Origin: Streptomyces sp. JB150
GTDB lineage: Bacteria > Actinomycetota > Actinomycetes > Streptomycetales > Streptomycetaceae
Reading direction: 5' to 3'
NCBI RefSeq assembly: GCF_011193355.1
Contig: NZ_CP049780.1
Coordinates: 1,409,582-1,473,581, forward strand
DNA: 64,000 bases
Both the position numbers and the translations under genes were made by a program. This document shows, piece after piece, positions 9,387 to 17,852 of the stretch. The notes below the pieces were generated by a model. It was not told where the DNA came from. It made no database searches and saw only the letters and a program-made list of their open reading frames with translations. Within the stretch, counting starts at the first letter, position 1. The number at the start of each line of letters is the position of its first letter.

Positions 9387-9940
9387 ACGTGTCCTTCCGG
9401 GTCGAGCGGCAGGCTGCACAGCGGGCAGGGCGGCCGGCCGGCGTTGACGACGTCGAGGGCGCGCTTGGCGAAGGCTCTGGCCTGGGCTCCGGTGAGCCGG
9501 ACCCGCAGCATCGGGGGCCCGTTCTCGTCGTCCTGGAGCAGTCGCTCCTCGGCCTCGGCCAGGTCCTCGTCGGAGTCGGCGTCGATCTCCACGAGGGCCT
9601 GCGCCTCGACGATCATGCGCTGCTCCTCGCCGTCCCAGGCGAGGGCCATGGTGCCGACCCGGAACTCCTCCTCGACGGGGGTGTCCAGCGGGGCGGTGTC
9701 GGTGATCTCGGCAGGGGCGACGGCCGGCACGGCGGCGCTGCCGCCGCTACGCCGTACGACCTCGTCGAGGAGTTCGTCCATGCGCTCGGCGAGCGCCGCG
9801 ACCTGTGTCTTCTCCAGGGCCACGCTGGTCACCCGGGAGCCGGCGGAGGCCTGGAGGAAGAACGTACGGCGCCCGGGCAGTCCGACCGTGCCGGCCACGA
9901 AGCGGTCCGGTGGGTCGTAGAGGAACACCTGACGGGACAC
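9350..9940 (-). CDS. DUF3090 family protein with C-terminal zinc-ribbon-like cysteines
   Basis: A 196-residue protein starting SRQVFLYDPPDRFVAGTVG, the signature of DUF3090. The core binds no obvious cofactor, but the C-terminus carries CPLCSLPLDPEGHVCPR, three cysteines and a histidine that could hold zinc. The GTG at 9940 is chosen over upstream in-frame ATG at 9994 because AGGAGA lies directly before it and homologues of the family begin here. Middle gene of the triad with the kinase-like protein and phosphatase. Function unknown. Confidence 0.85.
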   Translation of the reverse strand: MSRQVFLYDPPDRFVAGTVGLPGRRTFFLQASAGSRVTSVALEKTQVAALAERMDELLDEVVRRSGGSAAVPAVAPAEITDTAPLDTPVEEEFRVGTMALAWDGEEQRMIVEAQALVEIDADSDEDLAEAEERLLQDDENGPPMLRVRLTGAQARAFAKRALDVVNAGRPPCPLCSLPLDPEGHVCPRQNGYRRGA

Positions 9941-9970
9941 GTCCTGTCTCCTGGAATCGTCTGGACTTGT

Positions 9971-9998
9971 GGATCGGCATCGACGGATCGGCATCGAC
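9971..9998. repeat. Perfect 14-bp tandem duplication upstream of the DUF3090 gene
   Basis: GGATCGGCATCGAC occurs at 9971-9984 and again at 9985-9998. It lies in the 99 bp gap between the phosphatase and DUF3090 genes, about 30 bp upstream of the DUF3090 start. Confidence 0.8.
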
Positions 9999-10039
9999 TT
10001 CGGGACCGACTGACCGCTTCACCCTACTGCGGCCGACGA

Positions 10040-10726
10040 TCACGGTGCGCCCGCACCACCCCCGACGGGCGCCTCCTCGGCCGGCGGTTCCTCGCGCGGC
10101 ACCAGCGACGCGAAGTCGCCCGTGTCGCCGAGGCGCAGCAGAAAGGGGCGCAGCCGGGTGTAACGGATCGCGGTGATGGAACACGGTTCCACACTGATCC
10201 GCTGGAAGAGGTCGAGATGAAGTCCGAGGGCGTCCGCGACGAGCGACTTGATGATGTCGCCGTGCGAACACATCAAGTACACCGCGTCCGGCCCGTGATC
10301 GCGCTCCACGCGCGCGTTCCACTCGCGTACGGCCTCGGCGGCGCGGGTGGCCATCGCGCGCATCGACTCGCCGCCGGGGAAGGCGGCGGCCGACGGGTGC
10401 GCCTGCACGACGTCCATCAGCGGCTCGTCCTTGAGGTCGGCGAGCTTGCGGCCGGACCAGTCGCCGTAGTGGCACTCGCCGATGCGTTCGTCGGTGTGCG
10501 CGGTCAGGCCGGGGCGGGCGTCGAGCAGCGGGCGGACGGTCTCCTGGCAACGCTCCAGCGGGCTAATGACGACCTCGGCGAGCGGCAGCCCGTCGAGGCG
10601 GGCGGGCAGGGCGGCGGCCTGGGCGGCGCCGCGCTCGTCGAGCCGCACGCCGGGCGTCCAGCCGGCGAGCAGTCCCTCGGTGTTGGCGGTGGAACGTCCG
10701 TGCCGGACGAGGATCAGCGTGGGCAT
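10040..10726 (-). CDS. Histidine phosphatase superfamily protein (MSMEG_4193-type)
   Basis: A 228-residue phosphoglycerate-mutase-like phosphatase. The catalytic RHG motif is at 8-10 in LILVRHGRSTANTEG, the second region SPLERCQET and the C-terminal histidine motif YLMCSHGDIIKSLV are present, so the active site appears intact. This subtype is regularly linked in actinobacteria with DUF3090 and SCO1664-type genes downstream, as here. Substrate not known; phosphorylated metabolites or a product of the kinase-like partner are both possible. Confidence 0.87.
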   Translation of the reverse strand: MPTLILVRHGRSTANTEGLLAGWTPGVRLDERGAAQAAALPARLDGLPLAEVVISPLERCQETVRPLLDARPGLTAHTDERIGECHYGDWSGRKLADLKDEPLMDVVQAHPSAAAFPGGESMRAMATRAAEAVREWNARVERDHGPDAVYLMCSHGDIIKSLVADALGLHLDLFQRISVEPCSITAIRYTRLRPFLLRLGDTGDFASLVPREEPPAEEAPVGGGAGAP

Positions 10727-10788
10727 GGCGCCCAGCGTAGGCGTACGCCGGGGTGTGGTGGGTGGCCGGTGAAGGGAGAAAGCACTCA

Positions 10789-11784
10789 GTGATCGTCGAT
10801 TGCGCCGTCTACCGGGACGGGCACCGGGTCAAGGGTCCCGGGGACCTGTCCGACGCCCTCGATCAGGCGCGGGCCGGGGGCGGGTTCGTGTGGATCGGGC
10901 TGCACGAGCCGAGCGAGGAGGAGTTCGCCCACGTCAGCGAGGAATTCCGGCTCCATCCGCTGGCCGTGGAGGACGCGCTGAAGGCCCACCAGCGGCCGAA
11001 GCTGGAGGTGTACGACGACTCGTTGTTCCTGGTGCTGAAGCCGGTGGTGTACGAGCCGGAGAGCGACACCGTGTCCTCCGGGGAGCTGATGGTGTTCCTC
11101 GGCGAGGGTTTCGTGGTGACCGTCCGGCACGGCGAGGGCGCGCCGCTGGCCGCCGTGCGGCGCCGGCTGGAGCAGGAGCCGGAGCTGCTGGGCAAGGGGC
11201 CGACGGCGGTGCTGTACGCCGTGTCCGACGCGACCGTCGACCACTATCTGGAGGTCGCGGCGGAGTTGCAGAACGACCTGGAGGAGCTGGAGACGGAGGT
11301 GTTCTCGCCCGAGGGCGGGGGCTCGCGGCACATCGCGTCGCGGATCTACGGCTTCAAGCGGCAGATCCTGGAGTTCCGCCGCGCCACCGGCCCGCTGGCC
11401 CTGCCGCTCACCCGGCTCGCCGGGAACGGGCAGTTCGGCGGGGCGGTGCCGTTCGTCGACGACCGGGCGCGGCCGTTCTTCCGGGACGTGCAGGACCACC
11501 TCACGCGCGTGAACGAGTCGGTGGAGGCGCTGGACCGGCTGGTGTCCGACGTGTTGTCGGCGCATCTGGCGCAGATGAGTGTGCGGCAGAACGACGACAT
11601 GCGGAAGATCTCCGCGTGGGCGGCCATGGCCGCGGTGCCGACGATGATCGCGGGCGTCTACGGCATGAACTTCGAGCACATGCCGGAGCTGCGGTGGGTG
11701 TGGTCCTATCCGGCGGTGATCGTGGTGATGGCGGTGCTGGAGGTGGGCCTCTACCGGCTGTTCAAGGGGCGGGGGTGGCTGTGA
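10789..11784 (+). CDS. corA: CorA-family magnesium/cobalt transporter
   Basis: A 331-residue inner-membrane channel for divalent cations. The long cytoplasmic N-terminal domain ends in helical segments, and the two C-terminal transmembrane helices flank the selectivity motif GMN at 292-294 (MIAGVYGMNFEHMPEL). The C-terminus ends in a basic RLFKGRGWL tail, usual for CorA. The GTG at 10789 has GAAGGGAG upstream; an in-frame start at 10753 would add residues out of keeping with the family. It diverges from the phosphatase gene. Confidence 0.92.
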   Translation: MIVDCAVYRDGHRVKGPGDLSDALDQARAGGGFVWIGLHEPSEEEFAHVSEEFRLHPLAVEDALKAHQRPKLEVYDDSLFLVLKPVVYEPESDTVSSGELMVFLGEGFVVTVRHGEGAPLAAVRRRLEQEPELLGKGPTAVLYAVSDATVDHYLEVAAELQNDLEELETEVFSPEGGGSRHIASRIYGFKRQILEFRRATGPLALPLTRLAGNGQFGGAVPFVDDRARPFFRDVQDHLTRVNESVEALDRLVSDVLSAHLAQMSVRQNDDMRKISAWAAMAAVPTMIAGVYGMNFEHMPELRWVWSYPAVIVVMAVLEVGLYRLFKGRGWL

Positions 11785-11811
11785 GGGCGCGGGGCCCGGC
11801 CGGGTCCCGGG

Positions 11812-12138
11812 TCACGCTCCGGGGCTCCGCGGGCCGCCGAGGGCGTCACGGCGCTGCGGGGTCCTGAGCGCGACCACGCGGCGCCGGCCGGCCAGGCGTT
11901 CGTCCAGGCGCATCTGCTCGCAGGCGCGTTGTTCGGTGACCCTGCTGTGGGTGAGGTGGACGACGATGTCCTGGACCATGAGGGGGTCGTCGCGCGCGAA
12001 CCCGTCGTGGGCAGGTCCGATGCCCGCGCGCTCCAGCAGCGTCGTGGAGTGGGTCTCGGACGGGACGGGGACCGGGGTGCCGGACGGTTCCGGGGGCGAG
12101 ACCGCGCTCGGCCGGGTGCGACAGGTGTGCCGGACCAC
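11812..12138 (-). CDS. Small hypothetical protein
   Basis: A 108-residue basic protein in the gap between corA and the LLM oxidoreductase. I do not recognise it. Codons in the C-terminal two thirds (ERAGIGPAHDGFARDDPLMV onward) have strong G/C in third position and ordinary first and second positions, which favours real coding. The GTG start at 12138 has no clear ribosome site; an internal ATG at 11979 is possible. No membrane segment or cysteine pair is seen. Confidence 0.45.
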   Translation of the reverse strand: MVRHTCRTRPSAVSPPEPSGTPVPVPSETHSTTLLERAGIGPAHDGFARDDPLMVQDIVVHLTHSRVTEQRACEQMRLDERLAGRRRVVALRTPQRRDALGGPRSPGA

Positions 12139-12267
12139 TGCGCCGAACGGAGGACGGCGGGGGCTGTGCCGCGGGCGCGGCCGGAAGCGTGGCCGAAGGC
12201 GTGCCCCGAAGCGTGCGGGGCGTGCGGGAGGCGTAACTCCGGGCGCGGCGGCGCGTTGTTCCGCGTG

Positions 12268-12310
12268 ACGGCCGTGGCGGGGTAGACCCCCGAGCCCCCA
12301 CCACGGCCGT
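12268..12310. terminator. Hairpin terminator after the LLM oxidoreductase gene
   Basis: Fifteen-base arms (12268-12282 and 12296-12310) pair with one mismatch. It lies just past the minus-strand stop at 12321. Confidence 0.7.
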
Positions 12311-12320
12311 GGGAATTCCG

Positions 12321-13376
12321 CTACGCGAGACCGGCGCGCTCCAGGGCCTCGGTGCCGGCACGGAGCGAGGCGATGCGCTCGTCGAGGGTGAAGCCCGCGG
12401 GCGCCAGCGACAGCGTCGTGACCCCCGCCTCGGCGTAGGCCTTCATGCGGTCGGCGATGCGGTCGACGGAGCCGAGCAGGGTGGTCTTGTCGATCAGGTC
12501 GTGCGGTACGGCGGCCGCGGCGCCCTGCTTGTCGCCGGAGAGGTACTTCTGCTGGATCTCGGCGGCCTCCTTCTCGTACCCCATGCGCCGGGCGAGCTGG
12601 TTGTAGAAGTTCTGCTTGGGGCTGCCCATGCCGCCGACGTACAGGGCGGTGTACGGGCGGAAGGTGTCGGCGAGGGCGGCGATGTCCTTGTCGTCGCCGA
12701 CGGCGAGCGGGAGGGTGGGGCAGACGTCGAAGCCGTCGAGGGTCTTGCCGGCCTTCTCGCGGCCCGCGCGCAGGTGCTTGATCGCGGTGTCCTCGAGGTG
12801 GTCGGCGGAGGGGAAGATCAGCAGGGCGCCGTCGGCGATCTCGCCGGTCTGTTCGAGGTTCTTGGGGCCGATCGCGGCGATGTAGAGCGGGATGTGCTCG
12901 CGCTGCGGGTGGACGGTGAGCTTGATGGGCTTGCCGGGGCCGCCGGGGAGCGGGAGGGTCCAGTGCTCGCCGTCGTGGGTGAGGCGTTCGCGGGACATGG
13001 CCTTGCGGACGATCTCGACGTACTCGCGGGTGCGGGACAGGGGCTTGTCGAACTTGACGCCGTACCAGCCCTCGGAGACCTGGGGGCCGGAGACGCCGAG
13101 GCCGAGGCGGAAGCGTCCGCCGGACAGGGAGTCGAGGGTGGCGGCGGTCATGGCGGTCATCGCGGGCTGGCGGGCGGGGATCTGGAAGATGGCCGAGCCG
13201 ACGTCGATGCGGGTGGTCTGGGCGGCGACCCAGCTGAGTACGGTCGCGGCGTCGGAGCCGTAGGCCTCGGCGGCCCAGCAGACCGCGTAGCCGAGGCGGT
13301 CCGCTTCCTGGGCGACGGCGAGGTTGTCCGCGTCCATTCCGGCGCCCCAGTAGCCGAGGTTGATGCCGAGCTGCAT
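12321..13376 (-). CDS. LLM-class F420-dependent oxidoreductase
   Basis: A 351-residue TIM-barrel luciferase-like enzyme. The N-terminus MQLGINLGYWGAGMD and the LDSLSGGRFRLGLGVSGPQ segment are family hallmarks; actinobacterial members generally use deazaflavin F420 for hydride transfer, substrate unknown. The start at 13376 is chosen because AGGGGAAGG lies just before it; an ATG at 13394 would add six residues. The gene diverges from the aldo/keto reductase across about 200 bp. Confidence 0.88.
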   Translation of the reverse strand: MQLGINLGYWGAGMDADNLAVAQEADRLGYAVCWAAEAYGSDAATVLSWVAAQTTRIDVGSAIFQIPARQPAMTAMTAATLDSLSGGRFRLGLGVSGPQVSEGWYGVKFDKPLSRTREYVEIVRKAMSRERLTHDGEHWTLPLPGGPGKPIKLTVHPQREHIPLYIAAIGPKNLEQTGEIADGALLIFPSADHLEDTAIKHLRAGREKAGKTLDGFDVCPTLPLAVGDDKDIAALADTFRPYTALYVGGMGSPKQNFYNQLARRMGYEKEAAEIQQKYLSGDKQGAAAAVPHDLIDKTTLLGSVDRIADRMKAYAEAGVTTLSLAPAGFTLDERIASLRAGTEALERAGLA

Positions 13377-13578
13377 GACCTTCCCCTTACTCATCAGTAA
13401 CGTCCCTTGTGGGGCTGACCCTACCGGGTGCGCGGCGGGTGGGGGCCGCGCGAAGGGCGTCCGTCGCGGCCGCCGCGCCGTCGGCTGTCCCGCTGTGCGG
13501 CGGGGTCCTGCCGTGTGGGCGGGATCGGTTGTCCACAGGCGATCCACGGCAAGGTTCTGGCCAGTAATCTCGGCGGTC

Positions 13579-14562
13579 ATGGAGCAGAGGCATCTCGGCC
13601 GGACCGGCCTGCGTGTGTCCCGGATCGGGCTCGGCACCCTGACGTGGGGCCGGGACACCGATGAGCATGACGCCGCGGACCTGCTGAAGACGTTCTGGGA
13701 AGCGGGCGGGACGCTGGTCGACACGGCGGATGTGTACGGGGACGGGGAAGCGGAGTACCTGCTCGGGCGGCTGATGGACGGGCTGGTGCCGCGGCGGGAA
13801 CTCGTCATCTCGACCAAGGCCGGAAGCGTGCCGGATCCGGACCGGCGCTTCGACGGCTCGCGGGGACACCTGCTGGCCGCGCTGGACGCCTCGCTGGCCC
13901 GGCTGGGGACCGACTACGTCGACGTGTGGCACGTGCACGCGTTCGACCCCGAGACGCCGCTGGAGGAGACCCTGCACGCGGTGGACCTGGCGGTCAGCAG
14001 CGGGCGGGTGCGGTATGCCGGGGTGTCCAACTTCTGCGGGTGGCAGCTGGCGAAGGCGGCGACGTGGCAGCTCGCTGCGCCCGGGACGCGCACCCGGCTG
14101 GCCAGTACGCAGATGGAGTACTCGCTGCTGCAGCGCGGGGTCGAGCGGGAGGTGCTGCCCGCGGCCATCGACCTGGGGATCGGGCTGCTGCCCTCGTCGC
14201 CGCTGGGACGGGGCGTGCTGACCGGCAAGTACCGCAACGGGGTACCCGGGGACTCGCGCGGCGCCTCGGAGCATCTCGCGCCGTTCGTCGAGCCGTATCT
14301 CGACGACACGGCGAGCCGGATCGTGGACGCCGTCACCACCGCGGCGGACGGTCTCGCGGTGACGCCGTTGCAGGTGGCGCTGGCGTGGGTGCGCGACCGG
14401 CCCGGAGTGGCCGCGCCGATCGTGGGCGCGCGCACCGCGCAGCAGCTCACGGCGGCATTGTCAGTGGAGGCGCTTAGTCTTCCTGACGAGATCTGCCGGG
14501 CGCTCGACGATGTGTCGGCGCCCGTGCACCGCTATCCCGATCACGACTGGAGCACGCTGTGA
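13579..14562 (+). CDS. Aldo/keto reductase
   Basis: A 327-residue NADPH-dependent oxidoreductase with the (beta/alpha)8 fold. Catalytic residues are in place: D48 and Y53 in LVDTADVYGDG, K80 in VISTKAG, and the histidine in DYVDVWHVHAFD. The cofactor end reads VAAPIVGARTAQQL. Member of the voltage-channel-beta/YhdN type; physiological substrate not evident. Its stop codon overlaps the GTG start of the following RecD-like gene by four bases, so the two are translationally coupled. Confidence 0.92.
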   Translation: MEQRHLGRTGLRVSRIGLGTLTWGRDTDEHDAADLLKTFWEAGGTLVDTADVYGDGEAEYLLGRLMDGLVPRRELVISTKAGSVPDPDRRFDGSRGHLLAALDASLARLGTDYVDVWHVHAFDPETPLEETLHAVDLAVSSGRVRYAGVSNFCGWQLAKAATWQLAAPGTRTRLASTQMEYSLLQRGVEREVLPAAIDLGIGLLPSSPLGRGVLTGKYRNGVPGDSRGASEHLAPFVEPYLDDTASRIVDAVTTAADGLAVTPLQVALAWVRDRPGVAAPIVGARTAQQLTAALSVEALSLPDEICRALDDVSAPVHRYPDHDWSTL

Positions 14563-16754
14563 GCACGGAGCCGGAGACCACCGAGGACGCCGCGCGGGAG
14601 ACGCCGGGCGCCGAGGCGGAGGGCGGCACCCCCGAGGGCGCGGAGACGGCGGACGCCGTAGAGTCAGCGGGCGCGGAGGCGGCGGGCGGCACCCCCGAGG
14701 GCGCGGAGGCGGCGGGCGGCGAGGCGGCGCGGCTGTCGGAGGCCGAGGCGGAGCTGGCGGCGCAGCGGCTGGAGCGGGAGCGGATCGAGCGGCGCAAGGC
14801 GGAGAAGAAGCGGATCGAAGCCGGCACGAAGCTGAGCGGGAAGGCCGCCGACCTGCTCGCCGCGGTGCGGGCCGTGGAGAGCGGCGAGAAGCCCGTGGCC
14901 GCGGTGTTCGCCGAGCCGGAGCCGGTGCGGCGGCCCGCGCCGGAGCCGGTGCGGCGCACGCAGCCGGTGGCCCCGGTGACGGCCGCTCCCGCGCCCGAGG
15001 TGGTGGACGGGGTCGGCCGGGTGCTCGCCGAGGGCGGTGCGCCGCTGGCGCTGGCGCCGCAGGTCGTCGCCGTGCTCGGGGACGGCGCTCAGGAGCGGCT
15101 GCGGGCCGATCCGTGGCTGCTGCTGAGGGTCGGCGGGGTGCGGCCGGAACAGGCCGACGGATTCGCGCGGGCGCTGCTCGGCGCGCGGTGCGGCCCGGAC
15201 GACGAGCGGCGGCTGCGCGCGCTCACCGTCTGGCTGCTGGAGCAGGCGGCGCTGGCCGGGCACACCGCGCTGGAGCTGCCGGCCCTGACCGCCGCGCTGG
15301 CGCAGCGGGGCGTGCCCGACCCGGACGCGGCCGTGCAGGACGCCCTCGCGGAGGGCGAGGTGCTGGCCTTCCAGGACGGCCTGGAGGAATCGGGCGAAGA
15401 GGAGTCGGAGGAGGAAGCCGGGGAGGGCGAGGCCCAGGAGCCCGTGCGGGTCCTCGTCGGGCTGGAGCGGTACGCGCTGGCGGAGGAGAGCCTGGCCGAC
15501 GGACTCGCGCGGCTGATCGGCTCGGTGCCGAAGGAGGCCGGTGCGCCCGCGGACCGGGAGCGGGTCGCGGCGGCGGCCCAGGGGTCCGCCGCCGAGCTGG
15601 TCCGGGCGGTCGCCGGGCACGGTCTGGTGCTGCACACCGGCGGTGAGGCGGCCCGCGCCGAGGCCGTGGAGCTGCTGGACGCCGCGCGTGAGCTGGGGCT
15701 GCGCGCGTGGGCCGCCGTGCACAGCCCGCTGGGGCGGGGGAGGTCCGCGGAGCGGGACCGGGTGGTCACCGTGGCGGGGCTGCTGTCCGGGGCCGAGGGA
15801 CCGGGGCGGGACGCCGAAGGGGCACTGGACCTGGATCTGCTGGTGGTGCTCGACGCGCCCCAGCTGGACGTGGAGGCGGGCGCCGCGCTCGTCGAGTCGC
15901 TGCCCGACGGGGCCCGGCTGGTGCTGTCCGGGGATCCGGCGGTGCTGTGGTCGGCGGGGCCCGGCCGGGTGTTCGCGGATCTGCTGGCCGCGCGGCGCGT
16001 GCCGCAGATCGCCTCCCGGCGCCCGGATCCCGGCCCGCTGGGCGAGCTGGTGTCCGGAATCGGCGTCGGCGAACTGAACCAGGTCGAGGCGCCCGGCAAG
16101 GAGATCGTGATCGTGCCCGTGCGGGACGCGGGCGAGGCCGTGCACCGGACGGTGCAGCTCGTCGCGGACTCGGTGCCGCGGGCGATCGGGGTGCCCCCGG
16201 AGGAGACCGTGGTGATCACGCCGGGACACGGCGGCGCCGCGGGGACGCGGGTGCTGAACGCGGCGCTGAAAGAACGGCTGAATCCCGGCCCCGGCCGCTT
16301 CGGCGGTTTCGACCCCGGCGACCGGATCGCCTACTCCCCCGCGCCCGGCCGCACGGTGCCGGGGCGGGTGGTGGGGGCCGACGCCGAGGGGCTGCGGCTG
16401 TCGTGCGCGGGCGGGAACGTCGTCGTGCCGCGCGAGCGGGTCGAGCGGTGTGTACGGCACGGGTGGGCGCTGACCGCGCACCAGGCGGTCGGGGGCCGGT
16501 GGCCCGCGGTGGTCGCGGTGCTGCCCGGCGACGCCGCGCGGATCCTCACCCGCCCCTGGATCTACACCGCCTTCGGCCGGGCCGAGCGTCATCTGTCCGT
16601 GGTCCAGGGCGTGGAGCAGGCGCTGCCGAGGGCCGTCGCGGAGGGCCTGCCCAAGCCGCGCACCACGCGGCTGCCCGACCTGCTGCGACCCGAGGTGCCG
16701 ACGGCCGGGAAGGAACGGCGGCCGGGCAGGACGGCGGCCGGGCAGGACGGCTGA
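14559..16754 (+). CDS. RecD-like helicase-related protein with degenerate ATPase motifs
   Basis: A 731-residue protein in three parts. Residues 1-145 are low-complexity, rich in Ala/Glu/Gly/Pro with an Arg/Lys/Glu helix near 65-95. Residues 150-250 hold helix-hairpin-helix-like and winged segments of the RecD2 N-domain type (LRVGGVRPEQADGFARAL). Residues 340-715 follow the RecD helicase order, but the Walker A position reads HTGGEAARAE (about 359-368) without GKT, Walker B reads VVLDAPQ (429-435) with no DE, and motif III keeps only GDPAVLWSAGPG. The C-terminal part retains WALTAHQAVGG and YTAFGRAERHLSVV (from 669), typical of domain 2B. ATP hydrolysis is therefore doubtful; a DNA-binding or regulatory pseudo-helicase is inferred. 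GTG start overlaps the previous stop. Confidence 0.75.
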   Translation: MSTEPETTEDAARETPGAEAEGGTPEGAETADAVESAGAEAAGGTPEGAEAAGGEAARLSEAEAELAAQRLERERIERRKAEKKRIEAGTKLSGKAADLLAAVRAVESGEKPVAAVFAEPEPVRRPAPEPVRRTQPVAPVTAAPAPEVVDGVGRVLAEGGAPLALAPQVVAVLGDGAQERLRADPWLLLRVGGVRPEQADGFARALLGARCGPDDERRLRALTVWLLEQAALAGHTALELPALTAALAQRGVPDPDAAVQDALAEGEVLAFQDGLEESGEEESEEEAGEGEAQEPVRVLVGLERYALAEESLADGLARLIGSVPKEAGAPADRERVAAAAQGSAAELVRAVAGHGLVLHTGGEAARAEAVELLDAARELGLRAWAAVHSPLGRGRSAERDRVVTVAGLLSGAEGPGRDAEGALDLDLLVVLDAPQLDVEAGAALVESLPDGARLVLSGDPAVLWSAGPGRVFADLLAARRVPQIASRRPDPGPLGELVSGIGVGELNQVEAPGKEIVIVPVRDAGEAVHRTVQLVADSVPRAIGVPPEETVVITPGHGGAAGTRVLNAALKERLNPGPGRFGGFDPGDRIAYSPAPGRTVPGRVVGADAEGLRLSCAGGNVVVPRERVERCVRHGWALTAHQAVGGRWPAVVAVLPGDAARILTRPWIYTAFGRAERHLSVVQGVEQALPRAVAEGLPKPRTTRLPDLLRPEVPTAGKERRPGRTAAGQDG

Positions 16755-16773
16755 GCGGGGCGTCGGACGAGCA

Positions 16774-16806
16774 ACGGCGGCCACGGTGGTTCCCCGTGGC
16801 CGCCGT
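16774..16806. terminator. Hairpin terminator between convergent genes
   Basis: Thirteen-base perfect arms (16774-16786, 16794-16806) around a seven-base loop, 20 bp from each flanking stop codon. Confidence 0.8.
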
Positions 16807-16825
16807 GACGCCCGGGGCGGATGGG

Positions 16826-17551
16826 TCAGCGGTCCGCGTCGAGCGGCTCCAGATCCTCGTCCTCGTCGAGATCCAGGTCGTCGTCCCCTTCCACGTCCTC
16901 GTCCTCGTCCAGTTCCGCCTCCAGCTGCCCGGAGTCGGGTTCGTCGTCCAGGTCCTCGTCGAAGACCGCGCTGACGTCGAAGCGGCACACCACCCGCTGC
17001 CGGTCGACGGAGTCGAACGGGGCCGACAGCCACTCGCCGGGCTCCGGGAGGTCGTCCGCGGCGGTCACCCACATCGTGGAGTCGCCCTCCTCGAGACCGA
17101 ACTCCTTGTGCCGGGAGGCGATCTCGTCCGGTTCGAACTCGCCGAACAGGATGCCGAGCGCGCCGTTGACACTCTCCGCGGCGTCCGCGTCCGTGCCCTC
17201 GTCCGCCGTCACGATCCGCCGGGCCTGCGCCATCAGCCGCTGTGGGTGGGCCACCGCGTAGTCGCGGCGGATCAGCACACTGAGCGCGTTCGGCTCGTCG
17301 GGCCCGGTGTACGGCGGCAGCGAGTCGTCCGCTCCGGGGATCTCGAAGGGCGTGACCTCGTCATAGCGGTCGTAGAGCAGTTCGTCGTACGCCTCTGCGG
17401 CCGCGGCCAGCTGGTTGAACGCCTCGTAGACGGCCGGGTCGTCCTCCCCCGACCGGCGTTCGACCGCGGCGAGATGGCGGTCGAGCGCGGTCTTGACCGC
17501 CTCGGCGGCGGCGCGTACCTCGGCAGCGGTGGGCTGCGCAGCATCAGACAT
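16826..17551 (-). CDS. Conserved Streptomyces protein with acidic tail, function unknown
   Basis: A 241-residue soluble protein. Residues 5-60 form a likely helical bundle (AEVRAAAEAVKTALDRHLAA), the middle part is mixed, and the last 40 residues are almost entirely Asp/Glu/Leu, a strongly acidic tail. No catalytic motif is recognised. The start at MSDAAQP is supported by position; a start three codons upstream is possible. It diverges from the DUF5703 gene across only 47 bp, suggesting a shared control region. Confidence 0.7.
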   Translation of the reverse strand: MSDAAQPTAAEVRAAAEAVKTALDRHLAAVERRSGEDDPAVYEAFNQLAAAAEAYDELLYDRYDEVTPFEIPGADDSLPPYTGPDEPNALSVLIRRDYAVAHPQRLMAQARRIVTADEGTDADAAESVNGALGILFGEFEPDEIASRHKEFGLEEGDSTMWVTAADDLPEPGEWLSAPFDSVDRQRVVCRFDVSAVFDEDLDDEPDSGQLEAELDEDEDVEGDDDLDLDEDEDLEPLDADR

Positions 17552-17598
17552 ACTGCAGACGCTATCCGTACCGGACCCCAAGACGCACAATAGATGCG

Positions 17599-17787
17599 AT
17601 GCCGGAATACGAATTTGTCGACGTGTACGTACCGCGCGGGGTCTCCCGCAAGGACGCCACACGTCTGCTGACGGACCATGCCGAGTACGGACACTGGGAG
17701 TTGCACCGCCTGAGCCTGCTGCGCGACGGCAGCCGCAAGGTGCGGTTGCGCCGGCGGATCATTCGCCAGACGCGTGCCACGTGGTGA
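17599..17787 (+). CDS. DUF5703 family small protein
   Basis: A 62-residue basic protein beginning MPEYEFVDVYVPRGVSRKDA and ending in an arginine-rich stretch RKVRLRRRIIRQ. The sequence is the typical short DUF5703 form found across Streptomyces. It may bind nucleic acid through the basic tail, which is only an inference. A TAGATG hexamer lies immediately upstream of the start. A strong terminator follows at 17802. Confidence 0.8.
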   Translation: MPEYEFVDVYVPRGVSRKDATRLLTDHAEYGHWELHRLSLLRDGSRKVRLRRRIIRQTRATW

Positions 17788-17801
17788 GGTGAGAAGCACA
17801 T

Positions 17802-17837
17802 CGGAGCGGGCCCCGCCGGACGGCGGGGCCCGCTCCG
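17802..17837. terminator. 17-bp hairpin terminator between DUF5703 gene and chpC
   Basis: Arms at 17802-17818 and 17821-17837 are perfectly complementary and followed by TTT. Convergent position, so it probably serves both strands. Confidence 0.85.
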
Positions 17838-17852
17838 TTTCCGGTGCGTGCG

